From DATLGB01 sp037724045 (GTDB lineage Bacteria; Actinomycetota; Thermoleophilia; Solirubrobacterales; Solirubrobacteraceae), in assembly GCA_037724045.1 (NCBI GenBank), contig JBBJOW010000059.1, positions 1 through 24,483 of the forward strand: a DNA stretch of 24,483 nt. Direction: 5' to 3'. The notes under the pieces were generated by a model. It saw only the letters and a list, made by a program, of their open reading frames with translations. It ran no database searches and was not told the DNA's origin. Both the position numbers and the translations under genes were made by a program. Position 1 is the stretch's first letter. Each line of letters opens with the position of its first letter. Shown piece after piece: positions 1 through 8,642 of the stretch.

Positions 1-103
1 AGGCATGCCACCAGCCTCACCGGACTGCCACACAATTAAACCATCAGGACACTAGAGCGAAGCTGTTGACAGGTATCACCTCTAGACGCGGCTCAGGCGG
101 CCT

Positions 104-205
104 TTACTTTCCCTCCACGGAGCCGGCCTGCGCGGGTGCGGCAACCGCGCCCGGCAGGGCAGCGGCTGCCAGGGTCGCGATCAGGGCTCGCCTACGAACG
201 GTCAT
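104..205 (-). pseudogene. signal-peptide-like short ORF, possible gene remnant
   Basis: Reading the minus strand from an ATG at 205 gives 33 codons. They encode an almost ideal secretion signal: basic start (TVRRR), hydrophobic Ala/Leu core and a signal-peptidase-like APAQA site. Only six residues (GSVEGK) follow before TAA at 106-104. All frames just beyond the stop are interrupted. I see no clear Shine-Dalgarno sequence. It may be the 5' remnant of a decayed or truncated exported-protein gene, or a very short exported peptide; chance cannot be excluded in 102 bases. Confidence 0.3.
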
Positions 206-242
206 GATGCGTCGCGTACCCCGTCAACGAAGGAGGCTTTCG

Positions 243-605
243 ATGATCAACGGACTCGACTTCCTGGGCGTTCCGGCGCAGGATCCCGGCGTTGCGCTCG
301 CGTTCTACACCGACACGCTGGGCATGCGCCGCGACGCGAACAAGCAGTACGAGGTGTGGGCGGGGGACACCTGCTTCTCCATCTGGGCGCCGGAGGAGAT
401 GGGCCGGGAGTTCGTCGCGCAGACCGGCAACCCGTTCCCGCTCGCCGTCGACGACGTCCACGCCGCGCGGGCGGCCTTGGAGGAGAAGGGCGTCGCGTTC
501 TTCGGCGACACGCTCGATACGGGCGTCTGCCACATGGCCTTCTTCGCCGACCCGGACGGCAACCACCTCATGCTCCACCACCGCTACGCGCCGCAGGGCG
601 GCTAG
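243..605 (+). CDS. VOC (glyoxalase/bleomycin resistance/dioxygenase) superfamily protein
   Basis: The product is 120 residues, typical of a single-subunit VOC protein made of two beta-alpha-beta-beta-beta modules. The first module carries GLDFLGVPAQDP followed by FYTDTLGM. The second carries PFPLAVDDVHAARAALEEKG and then HMAFFADPDGNHLMLHHR, the characteristic C-terminal strand pair with the DPDGN turn. The start is set by a strong AAGGAGG ribosome site at 230-235, about 6 bases before ATG 243; the open frame extends further upstream but that part does not look like protein. Family members bind a metal and act as lyases, dioxygenases or antibiotic-binding proteins; the substrate here cannot be told. 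The usual first metal-ligand His near residue 5 appears to be Asp6, so metal binding may be altered. The stop shares bases with that of the convergent permease. Confidence 0.85.
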   Translation: MINGLDFLGVPAQDPGVALAFYTDTLGMRRDANKQYEVWAGDTCFSIWAPEEMGREFVAQTGNPFPLAVDDVHAARAALEEKGVAFFGDTLDTGVCHMAFFADPDGNHLMLHHRYAPQGG

Positions 606-1954
606 CCGGCGCCGCCGGCCTGCGCCCGCTCGCGACCGCCGGCGAACCAGCTGACCACGAAGAGGATCGCGCCGACGCCGAGGATGAAGAGCGCGCGGAC
701 GGCGATGCGCCCCTCGGTCTCGAAGACGATCAACGCCAGAGAGACGATCGCGCCGATGATCGGGATCGCGGTCGGCGCGTGGAAGTGGTCGTGGTCGACG
801 TCCTCGCGGCGCAGGACGATCACGGAGATATTGACGATAATGAAGACGCCGAGCAGCAGGAACACCGTCATGTCCGCGAGGTCGCCGAGGTCGCCCGTCG
901 ACACGAGGATCATGGCGAGAGCAGTGGTCGCGAGAATGGCGACCCAGGGCGTCTGGCGTCCGCCATGGACGGTGCCGAACACCTTCGGCAGGATGCCCTC
1001 GTTGCTCATTCCGTACAGCAGCCGCGACGCCATCACCATGTTGATGAGGGCCCCGTTGGCGAGGGCGAAGAGCGCGATGGCGCTGAAGACCTTGGCGTCG
1101 ACGGCGAGCGGACCCACCTTGGCGACCTCGTTGAGCGGGCCGTCGGAGCCGCTCAGCGTCTGCGTCGGGACGGCCACCGAGGCGAGGATCGTGACCGCGA
1201 TGTAGACCACGCCGGCGACCGCCAGACCGCCGAACAGCGCGCGCGGGTAGTCGCGCGTGGGGTCCTTGGTCTCCTCCGCGACGTTGACGGAGTCCTCGAA
1301 GCCGATCAGTGCGTAGAAGGCGAGCCCGGCGCCGCCGACCATGGCTGCGAGGACGCCCTCGCCCTCCTTGAACTCGAAGGCGCGGCCGGCGTCGACGCCG
1401 GTGGAGCCGTCGAGGATCGCGGCCGCGGCGATCAGGCAGATGAGCAGCAGGCCCGCCAGCTCGATAACGGTCAGGACCACGTTGAGCTTCACGGACTCCG
1501 AGATGCCGCGGAAGTTGATCGCCGCCACGACGATCAGGAAGATGATGGCGGTGAGCACGATCGGGATGTCGACGAACACCGACAGGTAATCGCCACCGAA
1601 CGCGCGCGCGAGCGTGCTCGCGGAGGTCACGCCGCTCGCCATCACCGCGAAGGTGACCATGAAGGAGATGAACGGCTGCCCGAACGCCCGGTTGACGTAC
1701 AGCGCGGCGCCGGCCGCGCGCGGGTACTTGGTGACCAGCTCGGCGTAGGCGAACGCGGTGAAGACCGCGAGCACGAGCGCGAGGGTGAATGCGGTCCAGA
1801 TCGCGCCGCCCGTCTCGGCGCCGACCTCGCCCACGAGCGCGTAGATGCCCGCCCCGACGACGTCGCCCACCACGAAGACGAGCAGCGTCCTGCGCCCGAT
1901 GGCCCTCTTGAGCCCTGAGCGCTCGGGCTCCGAATCAGTCGTGACGGTCGCCAT
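602..1954 (-). CDS. APC-family amino acid permease
   Basis: The 450-residue protein has about 12 hydrophobic segments, the usual length and topology of the amino acid-polyamine-organocation family. The first helix carries GDVVGAGIYALVGEVG, matching the conserved unwound TM1 region (G-[IV]-G-[AS]-GIY type) that contacts the substrate amine and carboxylate. FYALIGFEDSVNVAEETKDP is the conserved segment around TM6, and YPRALFGGL follows it. The N-terminus (about 20 residues) and the C-terminus, which ends in charged and Gly-rich residues, are probably cytoplasmic. It should move an amino acid or polyamine across the inner membrane; the substrate is not evident. ATG 1954 is the natural start, and no good ribosome site or TAnnnT box was seen before it. 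It is divergent from cysK, with 48 bases between the starts, and convergent with the VOC gene through a shared CTAG. Confidence 0.88.
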   Translation of the reverse strand: MATVTTDSEPERSGLKRAIGRRTLLVFVVGDVVGAGIYALVGEVGAETGGAIWTAFTLALVLAVFTAFAYAELVTKYPRAAGAALYVNRAFGQPFISFMVTFAVMASGVTSASTLARAFGGDYLSVFVDIPIVLTAIIFLIVVAAINFRGISESVKLNVVLTVIELAGLLLICLIAAAAILDGSTGVDAGRAFEFKEGEGVLAAMVGGAGLAFYALIGFEDSVNVAEETKDPTRDYPRALFGGLAVAGVVYIAVTILASVAVPTQTLSGSDGPLNEVAKVGPLAVDAKVFSAIALFALANGALINMVMASRLLYGMSNEGILPKVFGTVHGGRQTPWVAILATTALAMILVSTGDLGDLADMTVFLLLGVFIIVNISVIVLRREDVDHDHFHAPTAIPIIGAIVSLALIVFETEGRIAVRALFILGVGAILFVVSWFAGGRERAQAGGAG

Positions 1955-1985
1955 GGGCGCACCGGTCGCAGCAGACCAGCGGCGG

Positions 1986-1991
1986 TACCGT
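1986..1991 (+). promoter_or_regulatory. candidate -10 box (TACCGT) for cysK
   Basis: TACCGT fits the TAnnnT pattern and lies 11 bases before the cysK ATG. A weak GGAAG ribosome site at 1995-1999 lies between them. No -35 hexamer is recognisable. The call rests on position and on the same pattern recurring before other genes in this window. Confidence 0.35.
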
Positions 1992-2002
1992 GTTGGAAGC
2001 GA

Positions 2003-2939
<937 letters not shown>

Positions 2940-2950
<11 letters not shown>

Positions 2951-3149
2951 GCTCGACGTGCGCGCGCTGCGCTGTCCGCTCACGTGGGTGCACACGAAGC
3001 TGGCCCTCGAGGCGATGGGGCCGGGGGAAGAGCTCGCGGTGACCTGTCCGCCCGGCGAAGCGCTCGAGAACGTGCCGCGCTCCGCGCGCGAGGCGGGGCA
3101 TGCGGTCTCCGTCGAAGGCGAGGTCGTCCGGATCGTGCGGCGCTCGTGA
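2940..3149 (+). CDS. TusA-like sulfur carrier/sulfurtransferase
   Basis: The 69-residue product from TTG 2940 begins AAELDVRALRCPLTWVHTK and continues with EELAVTCPPGEALENVPRSA and a final VSVEGEVVRIVRR strand. That is the pattern of TusA/SirA/YeeD proteins (about 75-80 residues): D-x-R-x-L-x-CP at the start of the first helix and two beta strands at the end. TusA proteins carry sulfur as a persulfide on the CP cysteine, here Cys12. The usual CPxP is CPLT here, so the second proline is missing. GTG 2958 is an alternative start, but it would leave too short an N-terminus. The gene overlaps cysK by 11 bases, and its stop overlaps the start of the next gene (GTGA), implying tight co-translation. 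A sulfur-transfer role is inferred from family and context. Confidence 0.75.
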
Positions 3150-3979
3150 GCTCGAGCCGCCGGGGTCTGTTCCGCGGAGCCGCGAAGGCGGCGCTAAACA
3201 CCGCCGTGCCCTCGGTGGAAGCCGGGTCGCCGCCGCCCGCAGGCTTCTCCTCCGACGAGCTCGAGCGCTACAGCCGTCAGCTGGTGCTCGAGGGCTGGGG
3301 GGCGGCGCAGCAGAAGCGCCTGCGTGAGTCGAGCGTGCTCGTCGTCGGCGCCGGCGCGCTCGGATCTCCGGTCGCGGCCTATCTGGCGGGCGCCGGCGTC
3401 GGCCGGCTCGGGATCGCCGACGACGACGTGGTCGAGCTCTCCAACCTGCACCGCCAGACCCTGCACGCGACGCCCGACCTCGGGCAACAGAAGGCTCACG
3501 TGGCGGTCGCCAGGCTGCAGCTCGTCAACCCTGACGTGCTCGTCGAGCCCTACCCGGTCCGCTTCGCCAAGGACAACGCCGACGCGCTGGTCGTCGGCCA
3601 CGACCTCGTCGTCGACTGCTCGGACTCGTTCGCCACGCGCTACCGGGTCAACCGCGCCTGCTGCGTGAGTGGGCAGTGGCTCGTCGAGGGCGGGGTGGTC
3701 GGCGTCAGCGGCATGGTCATGAGCATCCGGCCCGGGACGAGCGCGTGCTACCGCTGCGCGTTCCCGGCGGCGCCCGAGAACGCGGCCACATGCGCGGAGG
3801 CGGGCGTCCTCGGTCCGGCGGCGGGCGTGATCGGCTCGCTCATGGCGCTCGAGGCGCTGAAGTCCCTGGGGGGCATGGAGGGCGCGCTGCTCGACGCGTT
3901 CCTGCAGGTCGACCTCGCCTCCTACGACTTCCTGCGCGTGGAGACGGCCCGGCGACCGCTGTGTCGCGACTGCGGCTAA
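3146..3979 (+). CDS. MoeB/ThiF/HesA-family E1-like adenylyltransferase
   Basis: From GTG 3146, which overlaps the previous stop as GTGA, the product is 277 residues, normal for MoeB/ThiF. RYSRQLVLEGWG is the MoeB-type opening helix. VVGAGALGSP is the nucleotide-binding glycine loop, DDDVVELSNLHRQ binds ATP/Mg, and DCSDSFATRYRVN matches the family adenylation region. Cys201-x-x-Cys204 pairs with Cys273-x-x-Cys276 as a structural zinc site. NAATCAEAGVLGPAAGVIGS contains the conserved cysteine loop. There is no C-terminal rhodanese domain. Relatives adenylate the C-terminal Gly of ThiS, MoaD or CysO so that sulfur can be added. No obvious Gly-Gly carrier is encoded beside it; the neighbours are TusA-like, cysK and cysE. 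The first 30 residues (SSSRRGLFRGAAK...) are an extra basic segment of unknown role. Confidence 0.85.
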   Translation: MSSSRRGLFRGAAKAALNTAVPSVEAGSPPPAGFSSDELERYSRQLVLEGWGAAQQKRLRESSVLVVGAGALGSPVAAYLAGAGVGRLGIADDDVVELSNLHRQTLHATPDLGQQKAHVAVARLQLVNPDVLVEPYPVRFAKDNADALVVGHDLVVDCSDSFATRYRVNRACCVSGQWLVEGGVVGVSGMVMSIRPGTSACYRCAFPAAPENAATCAEAGVLGPAAGVIGSLMALEALKSLGGMEGALLDAFLQVDLASYDFLRVETARRPLCRDCG

Positions 3980-3982
3980 CGT
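3977..3982 (+). promoter_or_regulatory. candidate -10 box (TAACGT) for leaderless cysE
   Basis: TAACGT overlaps the stop codon of the E1-like gene and is followed by exactly 7 bases before the GTG of cysE, the spacing expected of a leaderless transcript. There is no ribosome site before that GTG. No -35 element is apparent. It may be an internal promoter of the cysK block. Confidence 0.4.
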
Positions 3983-3989
3983 CGGCGCC

Positions 3990-4706
3990 GTGCTGGGCAC
4001 GCTCTCTGCCGTCCTGCGCGACCTGCGCGCCGTCCGCGACCGCGACCCCGCGGCGCGCGGGGTCACGACACCGGGGATCCTGCTCACCTGGCCGGGCGTG
4101 CACGCGCTGGTCACCCACCGCGTCGCGCACGTGCTCGACGCGGCCGGCGTCCCGATCGTCCCGCGCGTCCTCGCCGCGGGCGCACGCACGCTGACCGGCG
4201 TCGAGATCCACCCCGCCGCCTGCGTGGGCGGCGGCCTGTTCATCGATCACGGCCACGGTGTCGTGATCGGGGAGACGGCGCAGATCGGGGAGAACGTCAC
4301 CATCTATCAGGGGGTCACCCTCGGCGGCACCGGCTTCGCGTCGGGCAAGCGCCATCCGACCGTTGAGGACAACGTGACCATCGGTTCGGGCGCCAAGCTG
4401 CTCGGCCCGATCACCGTCGGGCACGGGTCCAAGATCGGCGCCAATGCGGTGGTCATCCACGACGTGCCGCCGAACTCCACCGTGGTCGGCAACCCCGGGC
4501 ATCCCGTGCGCGTCGAGGGCCGCAGGCCGGAGGGACCCGACGCCGACTGGGTCCACCTACCCGACCCGATCGCCGACGCGCTCAAGGGTCTGTCCGCGCG
4601 CATCGCCGACGTGGAGGCACGCGTGCCGCGCGACGAGGGCGAGCAGGCCCCGGGTGACGTGGTGCCTTTGCGGCCCCGCCGCGGACCGGATCCGGCGGGC
4701 GGTTAG
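3990..4706 (+). CDS. cysE: serine O-acetyltransferase
   Basis: The 238-residue protein is a left-handed beta-helix acetyltransferase of the short CysE/EpsC type. GVEIHPAACVGGGLFIDHGHGVVIGETAQIG contains the hexapeptide repeats and active-site histidines; it continues with YQGVTLGGTG, the GKRHPTVEDNVTIGSGAKLLG loop and IGANAVVIHDVPPNSTVVGNPG. It acetylates serine with acetyl-CoA to give O-acetylserine, the substrate of CysK upstream. The start is GTG 3990, 10 bases after the E1-like stop, with no ribosome site but a well-placed TAACGT. The C-terminus is a Pro/Arg/Gly-rich tail of about 35 residues ending in Gly-Gly. It lacks the terminal isoleucine by which many CysE proteins dock into CysK, so the classical complex is unlikely. 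Its stop overlaps that of the convergent queuosine-salvage gene. Confidence 0.9.
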   Translation: MLGTLSAVLRDLRAVRDRDPAARGVTTPGILLTWPGVHALVTHRVAHVLDAAGVPIVPRVLAAGARTLTGVEIHPAACVGGGLFIDHGHGVVIGETAQIGENVTIYQGVTLGGTGFASGKRHPTVEDNVTIGSGAKLLGPITVGHGSKIGANAVVIHDVPPNSTVVGNPGHPVRVEGRRPEGPDADWVHLPDPIADALKGLSARIADVEARVPRDEGEQAPGDVVPLRPRRGPDPAGG

Positions 4707-5476
4707 TAGGCGGTCGTCCGGGCCCGGTGGCGCGGACGGGCCTTGTAGCGCGCCTGGGCCCCGCGGTTCCAGAGCAGGTGGTCGAGCCGGGCTGCGGTGG
4801 TCGCGCCGTGGGCGGCCACGAGCAGCTCGGCGGCGTGGACGGCGCAGGCGCGGATCTCGACCTCCTCGGCTGAGCCGTGCCCGAGGAGCTCCTCGCGGTC
4901 GATGCGAGCATCGAGATCGGGCGCGAAGGACAGGATCCCGTCGAGTTTGAGGACGTGCGGGACGAGGTTGTCGGCGAAGATGGTGAGCCGCCCGACGTTC
5001 TCCGTGGTCAGGTCGGCGGCCGCGATCTGCGCGCGCTTGAAGAACCCCGGGTCGTGCCATGTCGGCAGCTCGGCGAGCTGCTCGGCGATCTGGACCGCGT
5101 CCCCGTGCGGCTCGACGCCGGCGATCTCGTTGAGTGCCTTCGCGTAGAGGGCCATCAGCGGGTGGTTGGGGTCCTGGTTGAGGGTTCGGGCGATGAGGGT
5201 TTGGTCCATGCCGGCCAACTGCTCTGGTGAGAAGGCGGCGTGCTCGCGGAACTGGGCCTCGACGGTGCGGAACCCTGAAAGCCCGGGGAGTTTGCGGAGG
5301 GTCGGGAACCAGCCCGAGCCGAAGTTGATCGCGTTGAGCTGGAGGGAGAACGCCCGGTCGGTGGCCGGCACCAGCGCGACGGGCTGCAGCGATTCGGCGT
5401 AGGCCGCGATCGCCTCCTTTTCTATGCGCACGTGCCGCGCCCCCGCCGCCACCTCGGCGCAATGCGCGCACGTCAT
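4703..5476 (-). CDS. queuosine salvage protein (DUF2419/Qng1-like queuosine 5'-phosphate N-glycosylase)
   Basis: The 257-residue product resembles the DUF2419 queuosine-salvage family. It has a VRIEKEAIAAYAESL opening helix, the AINFGSGWFP segment typical of these proteins, ADNLVPHVLKLDGIL in the middle and RPRHRARTTAY at the very C-terminus, close to the family's usual HRTRT-aromatic ending. Characterised members release queuine base from queuosine 5'-monophosphate so it can be used again for tRNA wobble-base modification. ATG 5476 is chosen because it overlaps the upstream stop as ATGA; the frame stays open upstream but only as a shadow of that gene. A GTG about 20 codons in (before RIEKEAI) is another possible start. 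I recognised the family from sequence pattern only; no other queuosine genes are in the window. Confidence 0.78.
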   Translation of the reverse strand: MTCAHCAEVAAGARHVRIEKEAIAAYAESLQPVALVPATDRAFSLQLNAINFGSGWFPTLRKLPGLSGFRTVEAQFREHAAFSPEQLAGMDQTLIARTLNQDPNHPLMALYAKALNEIAGVEPHGDAVQIAEQLAELPTWHDPGFFKRAQIAAADLTTENVGRLTIFADNLVPHVLKLDGILSFAPDLDARIDREELLGHGSAEEVEIRACAVHAAELLVAAHGATTAARLDHLLWNRGAQARYKARPRHRARTTAY

Positions 5477-6360
5477 CGGGGAGGGCCATGGCGGCTGAGC
5501 CTCGCATGCGCCGCGGTCAGCTGCGCCGCGACAAGCGCTGACTCGCACTCCACCTCGAACCAGGTGAAGCGGAGGGTGATGAAGCCCCTGAAGAAGTGGT
5601 CGCGGTCACGGATGCGGTCGTCCGCGAACCCGATGAACGAGTCGTGGGCGCGGCGCCCGTCGGTCTCGACGATCAGGCCGATATCGCGCCACACGAAGTC
5701 GATCCGGCGTCGGTCGGTGAGCCTTGCCTGGATCTCGGGCCGCGGCAGGCCGGCCCCCGCGCAGATCTCGTAGAAGCGCGCTTCGAGCTCGTTGGCGGTC
5801 AGGCCGGAGCCGACGACGTAGCGGTCGAGCAGCGCGCGCAGGTTGGCAGGGATGCCCGGCTTGGCGAGGGCGGTGAGGTCGAGGCCGTCGTGCTCAGCCT
5901 GCCGTATGAGGCGCTTCAGCGGTTCGGCGTCAAGGGAGGGAGCGCAGTCGATGACGGTGCGCGCCGGGCTGGTCACCGGGATGCCGTGGCAGGTGCCGAC
6001 GTCACCGTCGAGCGCGCGCGAGCGCTGCACGACGACGCCCTTCACGTTCGGCGTCCAGTCTCGGTCGACGACGATCTCGGGTTCGTCGGGCCAGTGGCTT
6101 CGAAGGCCGAGCGCGGCGGCGGCGCTGAAGCGTCGCGCGTACGCCTCGGGATCGCAGCGGAGCACCGCGGCGAGGGTCCAGCCGAGCGGGGTCAGCGGCC
6201 CCTGCAGCGCGTACACGGCGTCGTGGACGCGCCAGATTCTCTCGGTGCGCATCAAGTGCCGAACTGCTCCTCGTGAGAAGCCCAGGTTCCGGAGCTGTTC
6301 GAGCTTCGCGAGGCGGTGCTGGCGCTCCGCGAGATCGAGGAGGGGCTTGAGGGCTGCCAT
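5473..6360 (-). CDS. AbiEi-like winged-helix plus DUF559 nuclease-fold protein
   Basis: The 295-residue protein has two parts. Residues 1-90 (QLRNLGFSRGAVRHLMRTERIWRVHDAVYAL) match the AbiEi antitoxin-like winged helix common in actinobacteria. PVTSPARTVIDCA in the middle is the usual AbiEi_4 signature. The C-terminal 100 residues look like DUF559: RRIDFVWRDIGLIVETDGRRAH, then DDRIRDRDHFFRGFITLRFTWFEV, that is, a D...ExD pattern as in Vsr/PD-(D/E)XK folds. The pattern is complete, so a nuclease is possible, but such genes are common and activity is rarely shown. ATG 6360 is preferred because an AAGGG site (6370-6366) lies 5 bases before it; GTG 6363 adds one residue. No cognate AbiEii toxin is next to it. 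It overlaps the queuosine-salvage gene by ATGA, so the two are co-translated. Confidence 0.75.
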   Translation of the reverse strand: MAALKPLLDLAERQHRLAKLEQLRNLGFSRGAVRHLMRTERIWRVHDAVYALQGPLTPLGWTLAAVLRCDPEAYARRFSAAAALGLRSHWPDEPEIVVDRDWTPNVKGVVVQRSRALDGDVGTCHGIPVTSPARTVIDCAPSLDAEPLKRLIRQAEHDGLDLTALAKPGIPANLRALLDRYVVGSGLTANELEARFYEICAGAGLPRPEIQARLTDRRRIDFVWRDIGLIVETDGRRAHDSFIGFADDRIRDRDHFFRGFITLRFTWFEVECESALVAAQLTAAHARLSRHGPPR

Positions 6361-6434
6361 CACAACCCTTAGGCCCCGACCGGCCGATCTCGCTCCCTCA
6401 ATACCGTAGTTCTTCGAACGACCGCCACGCTCGC

Positions 6435-6440
6435 TAGCGT
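6435..6440 (+). promoter_or_regulatory. candidate -10 box (TAGCGT) for pcrA
   Basis: TAGCGT is followed by 9 bases to the pcrA ATG, which would give a 5' leader of only a few bases. A short GGAG at 6444-6447 lies too close to the start to be a normal ribosome site. No -35 element is evident. Confidence 0.35.
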
Positions 6441-6449
6441 CCCGGAGCG

Positions 6450-8642
6450 ATGCCGCCAGCCGTGACCGACCGGCTGCTGGAGGGCCTCAACGAGCCCCAG
6501 CGGGACGCCGTGACGCACGTCGACGGGCCGTTGCTGGTGCTGGCGGGCGCCGGCTCGGGCAAGACGCGCGTGCTCACCCACCGCATCGCCCACCTGATCG
6601 CCGACAAGCACGCGCGCGCGGACGAGATCCTCGCGATCACGTTCACCAACAAGGCCGCCAACGAGATGCGCGAGCGGGTCGGGATGCTCGTGGGCGGGGC
6701 CGTGAGGGCGATGTGGGTGATGACCTTCCACTCCGCCTGCGCACGCATCCTGCGCGCAGACGCCCACCGGCTCGGCTACACGCGCCAGTTCACGATCTAC
6801 GACGCAGCCGATCAGCGCCGCCTGATCAAGGCGTGCCTCGACGAGCTCGACATCGACGCCAAGCGCTTCACCCCGCGTGCGATGCAGTCGCAGATCTCCG
6901 ACGCCAAGAACAAGCTGCGCTCAGCCGAGGATTACCGCCAGCTCGTCGGCTCCTACTTCGAGCAGACGGTCGCGGACGTCTACGAGGAGTACGAGCGCCA
7001 GCTGCACCGCCGCAACGCGATGGACTTCGACGACCTGCTCGTCCGCGCCGTGAACGTGCTCGAGCTCTTCCAGGAGGTCCGCGACCGCTACCAGCAGGCA
7101 TTCCGCTACGTGATGGTCGACGAGTACCAGGACACCAACCACGCCCAGTACCGCTGGCTGCAGCTGCTCGCCTCCGACCACCGCAACCTCATGGTGGTCG
7201 GCGACGACGATCAGTCGATCTACGGCTTCAGAGGCGCCGACATCCGGAACATCCTGGACTTCAGCGATGACTACGTCGACGCGAAGGTCGTGCGCCTGGA
7301 GCAGAACTACCGCTCGACGCAGATGATCCTCGACGCGGCGAACGCGGTCATCTCCAACAACCGCGGCCGGATGGGCAAGCAGCTGTGGACCGAGGTGGGG
7401 GAGGGCGACCGCATCAAGGTCCGCGAGCTCGACGACGAGCACGCCGAGGCGCGGTTCGTCGTGGCGGAGATCGAGCGGCTGGTCGACGAGGGGGTGAGCC
7501 GCAACGAGGTCGCGGTCTTCTACCGGACCAACGCGCAGTCGCGGGTGCTCGAGGACATGATGACGCGCGCGGGCGTGGGCTTCCAGGTCGTCGGCGGCAC
7601 GAAGTTCTACGAGCGCTCGGAGGTCAAGGACGCGCTCGCCTACCTGACCTTCCTGGTCAACCCGCAGGACGGCGGGGCGTTCACGCGGGTGGTCAACGTG
7701 CCGCGCCGGGGCATCGGGCAGACCTCGCTCTCCCGGGTCCTCGCGCACGCGAACACGATGGGCCTGACGCCGTGGGAGGCAGCCGCGAACCCGACGGCGG
7801 TGCCCGGCCTGGGGAAGGCGGCGATCAAGGCGTTCGAGCGCTTCATGAGCGTCATGCACCGCCTCAAGGAACGCCTGGACACGACGCCCCTGGTCGCGAC
7901 CTTCCTGAGCGAGGTCCTGAGCGAGAGCGGCTACGTCGACGCGCTCGAGGCCGAGCGGACGATCGAGGCCCAGGGCCGCCTGGAGAACCTCGAGGCGCTG
8001 ACCGTTGCCGCGCAGGAGTACGACACGCGCGTCGACGCGCCGAACGTGGAGGAGTGGCTGCAGCAGCTCGCGCTGTTCGCGGCCGGCGACGATCTCGACG
8101 ACGACGAGGGCCTGGTGACCCTGATGACGATGCACAACGCCAAGGGTCTCGAGTATCCGATCGTCTTCATCATCGGCGCCGAGGACGGGGTGTTCCCGCA
8201 CTCACGCGCGATCGAGGAGGGCGACGTGGAGGAGGAGCGTCGGCTGGCCTACGTCGGCCTCACGCGGGCCATGCGCGACCTCTACATCACGAGCGCCCGG
8301 CGGCGGATGCAGTACGGGACCGGCTCGATCCCCGCGATGCGCAGCCGCTTCCTCGACGAGATCCCGCGCGAGCTGACCGACGAGGGTGGGCGGGGCCAGA
8401 TCATGCAGGCCGGCTCGCGCTTCGCTCCCCGCTCGCGCGCGGTCACCAGCTGGGCGAGCGCGCAGGCTCCGCCCCAAGCGCCGGCCGCCATGTTCCGCGT
8501 CGGCGACGACGTCGAGCACGCCGCCTTCGGCGACGGCGTGGTCACCGGGGTGCAGCCGGGCGACGTGGTCACCGTCCGCTTCGCCCGCGACGGGGGCGAG
8601 CGCAGCCTCGTCGCCACCCTCGCACCCATCAAGAAGCGATGA
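6450..8642 (+). CDS. pcrA: ATP-dependent DNA helicase PcrA/UvrD
   Basis: The 730-residue protein has all superfamily 1A motifs in order: Q-motif LNEPQRDAV, Walker A AGAGSGKT with Lys38, Walker B VDEYQDTN with Asp224-Glu225, motif III GDDDQSIYGFRGA, motif IV LEQNYRST, motif V TMHNAKGLEYP and motif VI EERRLAYVGLTRAM. After a poorly conserved linker, the last 50 residues (FRVGDDVEHAAFGDGVVTGV...) form the Tudor-like C-terminal domain by which PcrA touches RNA polymerase. It unwinds DNA 3' to 5' in repair, replication restart and removal of recombinase or stalled polymerase. The length is normal. ATG 6450 is taken as the start; GTG 6462 would also fit. Its TGA overlaps the folD ATG, so helicase and folate enzyme are co-translated. 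Confidence 0.95.
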   Translation: MPPAVTDRLLEGLNEPQRDAVTHVDGPLLVLAGAGSGKTRVLTHRIAHLIADKHARADEILAITFTNKAANEMRERVGMLVGGAVRAMWVMTFHSACARILRADAHRLGYTRQFTIYDAADQRRLIKACLDELDIDAKRFTPRAMQSQISDAKNKLRSAEDYRQLVGSYFEQTVADVYEEYERQLHRRNAMDFDDLLVRAVNVLELFQEVRDRYQQAFRYVMVDEYQDTNHAQYRWLQLLASDHRNLMVVGDDDQSIYGFRGADIRNILDFSDDYVDAKVVRLEQNYRSTQMILDAANAVISNNRGRMGKQLWTEVGEGDRIKVRELDDEHAEARFVVAEIERLVDEGVSRNEVAVFYRTNAQSRVLEDMMTRAGVGFQVVGGTKFYERSEVKDALAYLTFLVNPQDGGAFTRVVNVPRRGIGQTSLSRVLAHANTMGLTPWEAAANPTAVPGLGKAAIKAFERFMSVMHRLKERLDTTPLVATFLSEVLSESGYVDALEAERTIEAQGRLENLEALTVAAQEYDTRVDAPNVEEWLQQLALFAAGDDLDDDEGLVTLMTMHNAKGLEYPIVFIIGAEDGVFPHSRAIEEGDVEEERRLAYVGLTRAMRDLYITSARRRMQYGTGSIPAMRSRFLDEIPRELTDEGGRGQIMQAGSRFAPRSRAVTSWASAQAPPQAPAAMFRVGDDVEHAAFGDGVVTGVQPGDVVTVRFARDGGERSLVATLAPIKKR

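Noticed and set aside
66..71. Perfect TTGACA as a -35 element
   Set aside because: No -10 hexamer stands 16-18 bases downstream and the VOC start is 170 bases away.
597..616. GGCGGC...GCCGCC hairpin at the convergent VOC/permease stops
   Set aside because: Stem is only six base pairs in very GC-rich coding sequence with alternative overlapping palindromes, so it is not distinguishable from chance.
356..1918. 520-residue plus-strand open frame
   Set aside because: It is antisense to the permease; composition is dominated by Arg, Asp, Glu and Gly, as in GC-rich shadow frames, and no domain is visible.
3146..3240. Twin-arginine signal at the N-terminus of the E1-like protein (SRRGLFRG)
   Set aside because: No hydrophobic core or cleavage site follows and the enzyme family is cytoplasmic.
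6409..6419. GTTCTTCGAAC dyad before pcrA as a LexA/SOS box
   Set aside because: The actinobacterial/firmicute box is GAAC-n4-GTTC; here the half-sites are in the reverse order and the spacer is 3.
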